This document shows positions 60,318 through 64,000 of a DNA stretch of 64,000 nt, one piece after another. The stretch comes from Herbaspirillum sp. Sphag64 (GTDB taxonomy: Bacteria; Pseudomonadota; Gammaproteobacteria; Burkholderiales; Burkholderiaceae_D). The notes beneath the pieces are model-generated. The model did not search any database and was not told the DNA's origin. It saw nothing but the letters and a program-made list of their open reading frames with translations. A program made the translations under genes and the position numbers. Position 1 is the first letter of the stretch, and each line of letters opens with the position of its first letter. The DNA lies in assembly GCF_014192645.1 (NCBI RefSeq), contig NZ_JACHYE010000006.1, forward strand, positions 62,001 through 126,000. The letters run 5' to 3'.

Positions 60318-61314
60318 GCATGGAGGCAACCTCAACGATGCCGTGGCGCACTACGGCATTGCCCGCCGCGACTGGCTGGATTTGTCGACGGGCATTAATC
60401 CATGGCCCTATCCGGTTGCAGCATTGCCGACGGATGCCTGGCACCGCTTGCCGGAACCGAGCGGCGCGCTGCTTGAAGCAGCCTGTGCGTGCTACGGTGC
60501 CAATCAGCTATTGCCGGTCGCCGGTACACAAGCGGCAATTCAGGGCTTGCCTCAGGTGCGCTTGCGCGAGCACGGCATGGCACGGGTTGTGGTGGCCGCA
60601 CCGTCCTATGCCGAGCACGCTTACCGTTGGCAGCAGGCCGGACATACGGTTGCCGAGCTTCCCTATGCGCTGCTTGAGAGCGCCATCGCCGATGCGGAAA
60701 CGGACGTGGTGCTGGTCTGCAACCCCAATAATCCGACCGGTGCCACGGTGCCACCGGCAACGCTGCTCGACTGGGCGCAGCAATTGGCGGCACGTGGTGG
60801 CTGGCTGATTGTCGATGAAGCCTTCGCCGATACCACGCCGCACACCAGCGTTGCGGCCATGGCTGGCGTCCAGCCGGGTCTGATCGTGCTGCGGTCGGTG
60901 GGCAAGTTCTTTGGACTGGCAGGTGCGCGACTGGGATTTGTGGCCGCTGCGACATCACTTCTAGAGGCGTTGCAGGAGTGGCTGGGGCCATGGTCCATCA
61001 GTGGTCCTGCGCAGCAGATCGGCACTGCCGCCTTGCGCGATCTGGCGTGGCAGACGCAGATGCGTGAACGGCTGCTGGCGCAAGGGGAACGGCTATCGCG
61101 TTTGCTGGCTCGGCATGCTATTGATTCCAACGGCAGCGCACTCTATCAATGGTGGCCGGAGCCGGCTGCCCCGGCTTTGCATGACTGGATGGCGCGACAA
61201 GGCATCTGGGTCAGATTATTCACCCGAGGTGCTGGCGGTATCCGGCTTGGTCTGCCGCCGGATGAAGCTGGCTGGCAGCGGCTGGAGAGCGCACTCCAAG
61301 GATGGTCGCGATGA
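60310..61314 (+). CDS. cobC: L-threonine-O-3-phosphate decarboxylase (CobC, Salmonella CobD)
   Basis: This 334-residue PLP enzyme makes aminopropanol phosphate, the linker used by CobD. It begins at a TTG ([17 protein letters not shown]) with GGGAGG upstream. [38 protein letters not shown] and the PLP lysine in [20 protein letters not shown] are all seen. The start overlaps the end of cobD by eight bases, and its stop overlaps cobQ by ATGA. Confidence 0.91.
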   Translation: MLEHGGNLNDAVAHYGIARRDWLDLSTGINPWPYPVAALPTDAWHRLPEPSGALLEAACACYGANQLLPVAGTQAAIQGLPQVRLREHGMARVVVAAPSYAEHAYRWQQAGHTVAELPYALLESAIADAETDVVLVCNPNNPTGATVPPATLLDWAQQLAARGGWLIVDEAFADTTPHTSVAAMAGVQPGLIVLRSVGKFFGLAGARLGFVAAATSLLEALQEWLGPWSISGPAQQIGTAALRDLAWQTQMRERLLAQGERLSRLLARHAIDSNGSALYQWWPEPAAPALHDWMARQGIWVRLFTRGAGGIRLGLPPDEAGWQRLESALQGWSR

Positions 61315-62798
61315 GTCAGCAATCACGACTTTCAGAGGTACCCTTGCTTCCATTTCCTACCCTGATGGTGCAGGGCACGACGTCGGATGCCGGTAAGAGC
61401 ACCGTGGTCGCCGCACTATGCCGTTTGTTGTTGCGCCGTGGCATCAAGGTGGTGCCGTTCAAGCCGCAGAATATGGCGCTCAACAGTGCTGTTACCGCCG
61501 ATGGCGGCGAGATCGGCCGGGCTCAGGCTTTGCAGGCACAGGCTGCTGGGCTGGCACCGCATACTGACATGAACCCGATCCTGCTCAAGCCCTCCAGTGA
61601 TACCGGGGCGCAGGTCATCGTGCATGGCAAGGTACGCGCCGACATGAATGCACGCGATTATCACCACTACAAAACGACTGCCATGGCGGCAGTGCTGGAG
61701 TCTTACCAGCGTTTGCGCGGGCAATATCAGGTGGTGCTGGTGGAGGGCGCGGGTAGTCCGGCCGAGATCAATCTGCGCGCCCGGGATATTGCCAACATGG
61801 GCTTTGCCGAGGCAGTCGATTGTCCGGTCATTCTGGTGGCCGATATTGATCGCGGCGGAGTTTTCGCGCATCTGGTGGGAACCCTTGATTGTTTGTCTGA
61901 AACTGAGCGCAAGCGGGTGATCGGCTTTGTGATCAATCGTTTCCGGGGCGATATCAGTCTGTTGCAACCGGGGCTGGACTGGCTGGAGCAGCGCACCGGC
62001 AAGCCAGTGCTAGCAGTGTTGCCGTATTTGCACGGGCTGCATCTGGATGCGGAAGATGCGGTTGCTTCCAGTCAAAGTGGTAAAGGCGCGTTCCGGGTGG
62101 TGGTGCCGGTGTTGCCGCGGATTAGCAATCACACCGATTTCGATGCCTTGCGCGCGCATCCTGAAATTGATCTGCGCATGATCGCCGCCGGACAGCCGAT
62201 TCCCCCTGCTGACCTGATCATCTTGCCGGGCAGCAAAAATACCCGCAACGATCTGGCGTGGCTCAAGCAACAGGGCTGGGAGCCGGCGATAGCAAGGCAT
62301 CTACGCTATGGCGGTAAAGTGATCGGGATCTGTGGTGGTTTTCAGATGCTGGGGAAAACGGTCGATGATCCGCACGGTGTCGAAGGTCTTCCAGGGAGTA
62401 CCGACGGTCTGGGTTTACTGGATATGCAAACGACATTGACCCAGCACAAACAATTGCTGCAAGTGCAAGGGCAGTGCGCCTTTGGCGATGGCGCTGAGCC
62501 TGCCAGCGTGAGCGGCTATGAAATTCACATGGGGAGTTCGACCGGCCCGGCATTGGAGCGACCGGCATTCGTGATTGCAGACAAGCCGGAGGGAGCACGT
62601 TCAGCCGATGAGCAGATTCTTGGCAGTTATCTGCACGGCATGTTTGATACGCCACAGGCATTCTCGGCCTTGTTTGCCTGGGCCGGACTGGGAGGTGCTG
62701 CCACGGTGGACTTGAACGCACTGCGCGAACTGAGTCTGGAGCGGGTGGCAGATACGTGTGAACCGTTGTTGCAGGCACTGCTGAATCGAGGGTTCTGA
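61311..62798 (+). CDS. cobQ: cobyric acid synthase (CobQ/CbiP)
   Basis: This 495-residue ATP- and glutamine-dependent enzyme amidates the b, d, e and g side chains. It has the P-loop [31 protein letters not shown], the [18 protein letters not shown] switch and the glutaminase domain with nucleophile Cys in [14 protein letters not shown] and the late GSYLHGMFD. The ATG at MSQQS overlaps the cobC stop (ATGA); an ATG three codons earlier is also in frame. It is the last gene of the operon and converges with a small minus-strand gene 38 bases later. Confidence 0.94.
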   Translation: MSQQSRLSEVPLLPFPTLMVQGTTSDAGKSTVVAALCRLLLRRGIKVVPFKPQNMALNSAVTADGGEIGRAQALQAQAAGLAPHTDMNPILLKPSSDTGAQVIVHGKVRADMNARDYHHYKTTAMAAVLESYQRLRGQYQVVLVEGAGSPAEINLRARDIANMGFAEAVDCPVILVADIDRGGVFAHLVGTLDCLSETERKRVIGFVINRFRGDISLLQPGLDWLEQRTGKPVLAVLPYLHGLHLDAEDAVASSQSGKGAFRVVVPVLPRISNHTDFDALRAHPEIDLRMIAAGQPIPPADLIILPGSKNTRNDLAWLKQQGWEPAIARHLRYGGKVIGICGGFQMLGKTVDDPHGVEGLPGSTDGLGLLDMQTTLTQHKQLLQVQGQCAFGDGAEPASVSGYEIHMGSSTGPALERPAFVIADKPEGARSADEQILGSYLHGMFDTPQAFSALFAWAGLGGAATVDLNALRELSLERVADTCEPLLQALLNRGF

Positions 62799-62836
62799 TC
62801 GACCTGCATTGATTCAGCAGTTTTGATCTGACGTGT

Positions 62837-63034
62837 TCAGCTCAGTGCCTGCTGTGCCGCTTCTTCCGGGCTCAATCCTTCGTAGAAGAGGTCGGTGAAC
62901 CACTCCACCTCTTCCTCGATATGCTCCTGCGCCTGCGCCAGCGTGGCGCCACCCTTGACGAGGAACTTCTCGACTTCCGTGCACCAATTAATCAGGGCTT
63001 CTACTTCCGGGTCCAGCTTTTCTTTCTTTGGCAT
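62837..63034 (-). CDS. small acidic helical protein of unknown function
   Basis: The 65-residue protein starts MPKKEKLDPEVEALINWC with AAGGAAG close upstream; a longer frame from an earlier ATG has no site. It is predicted helical and acidic (HIEEEVEWFTDLFYEGLSPEEAA), with single Cys and several Trp/Phe residues. It has no signal peptide or membrane span. I do not recognise the family. It is divergent in transcription from nothing nearby and lies between cobQ and the PAS gene. Confidence 0.6.
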   Translation of the reverse strand: MPKKEKLDPEVEALINWCTEVEKFLVKGGATLAQAQEHIEEEVEWFTDLFYEGLSPEEAAQQALS

Positions 63035-63160
63035 GATGCTTCCTTGGTCACTTGCCCCGCACGGCATAAGCAGCACGGGTGTGCGCGAATGCGCACTCAG
63101 CAGGATAAGTCAAAAGTGACGTGCTTGCCGCAGAGAATGCAATTCCCTCTGTGTGTTGCT

Positions 63161-64000
63161 TCAGGGCGACTGCAGCAACGCCGCAATTTCACTCGCTGAA
63201 TCGGCCGAGTCGTGCGCCAGCTGGCGCGCGGCTGAGGCCACCTGAGCAAAGCCCCGACCGTTTTCACCGGCCTTGGCAGCTTCGATGGTTGCGCGCATGG
63301 CAAGTGCGCTGGTTTGCATGGCCAGACCATTGATGCTTTGCATGGCACTGCGGATTTGTGCCAATGTTTGATGCTGAGCAGTAATGTCGATCGCGTACAT
63401 GGTGACGCCCGCAAGCGTGCCGGTGCTATCCCTAAGTGGGTTGAGTGTACCTTTGAGCCATTTTTCCAGACCACCGGCGGTGTTCACGCTGAACTCGAAC
63501 TCGCAGCCGATACCCTGATGCATTTGTTGTGCTGACATGCTGGTCATTACATCCCGATAGATACCCTCCAGCATCTTTTTCGCTGCCGTGATCCCGGGTT
63601 GTTCCAGAATCTGCAGCATCTGGCTATTCACATTGATCAACTCTCCACGCGCGGTCCAGTCCACGGTGGGCGTCGTGGCGCGAATGGCTTCCAGGCGAAT
63701 GGCATCTTCCTGCGCCTTGAGTTTGCTTTGCGTGATGTCGCTCTGCACGCAGACATAACGTTGCAGTGCACCTTGTCGGTCAAACACCGGGTTGACCGTC
63801 AGCGCACTCCAGTAGGTCTCGCCATGTTTGGTGTAATTCATGATCTCAACCTGGAAGGCCTGGCGGCGCTTCAGGCAGGCGTGCATGTGCTGGACGGTAT
63901 CGGCATCGGTCAGTGGGCCTTGCAACAGCTGGCCCGGTTTTTCACCGAGTACTTCATTGAGGCGATAGCCTGATAGCTTTTCGAACGCATGATTGACATA
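63161..64000 (-). CDS. PAS-PAS protein with a short chemoreceptor-like C-terminal tip, running off the right edge
   Basis: The frame stays open to the window edge, so the 5' end is missing. The visible 279 residues begin in a PAS domain (YVNHAFEKLSGYRLNEVLGE, then YWSALTVNPVFD), followed by a second PAS domain (VDWTARGELINVNSQMLQ, LKGTLNPLRDSTGTLAGVTM). The last 65 residues match the hairpin tip of chemoreceptor signalling domains: INGLAMQTSALAMRATIEAAKAGENGRGFAQVASAARQLAHDSADSASEIAAL, compared with the usual [21 protein letters not shown]. The long helices of a normal receptor are absent, and no membrane segment is seen. Confidence 0.85.
   Translation of the reverse strand, partial: YVNHAFEKLSGYRLNEVLGEKPGQLLQGPLTDADTVQHMHACLKRRQAFQVEIMNYTKHGETYWSALTVNPVFDRQGALQRYVCVQSDITQSKLKAQEDAIRLEAIRATTPTVDWTARGELINVNSQMLQILEQPGITAAKKMLEGIYRDVMTSMSAQQMHQGIGCEFEFSVNTAGGLEKWLKGTLNPLRDSTGTLAGVTMYAIDITAQHQTLAQIRSAMQSINGLAMQTSALAMRATIEAAKAGENGRGFAQVASAARQLAHDSADSASEIAALLQSP

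Overview
The window is a dense bacterial chromosome segment with no insertion sequence, CRISPR array, rRNA or tRNA that I can recognise. The gene set points to an aerobic or facultative, flagellated betaproteobacterium of the Burkholderiales, most likely Oxalobacteraceae. This rests on gene content and style: a PF10136 'site-specific recombinase' membrane protein, a YjfB motility protein behind a near-perfect sigma-28 promoter, an Acinetobacter-like mdc order, and a CobN plus ChlI/ChlD cobalamin operon. No marker gene allows a firm species call.

Layout. 1-4000: the 5' end of an unknown minus-strand gene, the PF10136 membrane protein, yjfB and a pseudouridine synthase. 4013-13990: a malonate catabolism island. 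A divergent GntR/FCD regulator is followed by a tightly overlapping run of TRAP transporter genes (P, Q, M) and mdcA-C-D-E-G-B-H, with a TGTATACA palindrome in the regulator/operon gap. 14308-21601: signalling and molybdenum-cofactor genes: a PAS histidine kinase, a receiver-PAS-degenerate GGDEF-EAL protein, MocA, convergent XdhC, and a membrane diguanylate cyclase. 21838-23383: mgtC with a long structured leader, followed by a small gene that looks like a free-standing copy of the MgtC cytoplasmic domain. 23600-38149: housekeeping and transport genes, including a hydroxyacid dehydrogenase, thioesterase, CidA/LrgB pair, a MocR regulator facing a GNAT/EamA pair, an AlaC-type aminotransferase, a MOSC protein, an orphan amino-acid binding protein, a Lys/Ala-rich ribbon-helix-helix protein, an M14 peptidase, a hydrolase and phosphoglucomutase. 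38491-40188: a chemoreceptor.

40432-62798 is the largest unit: a cobalamin riboswitch followed by about 17 co-directional, mostly overlapping genes for adenosylcobalamin synthesis. Its gene content is a hybrid. CbiX, CbiD, CbiG and CbiE belong to the early-cobalt (anaerobic) route. CobN with a fused ChlI-ChlD partner belongs to late cobalt insertion, and BluB needs oxygen. Two genes are fusions (CbiX-CbiC, CobJ-CobK). CobN carries a 35-residue insertion with 20 histidines, and the CobW GTPase has lost its CxCC metal motif. I see no CbiT (C15 methylation/decarboxylation), CobS, CobT or uroporphyrinogen methyltransferase; these must lie elsewhere or be replaced.

The right edge holds a small unknown gene and the 3' part of a PAS-PAS protein ending in an unusually short chemoreceptor-like tip.

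The observations I consider most worth following are: the CobW without CxCC next to a His-rich CobN, the stand-alone MgtC cytoplasmic domain and the mgtC leader, a compact structured RNA before the MOSC gene (31177-31257), and the TRAP-for-MdcLM replacement in the malonate operon.
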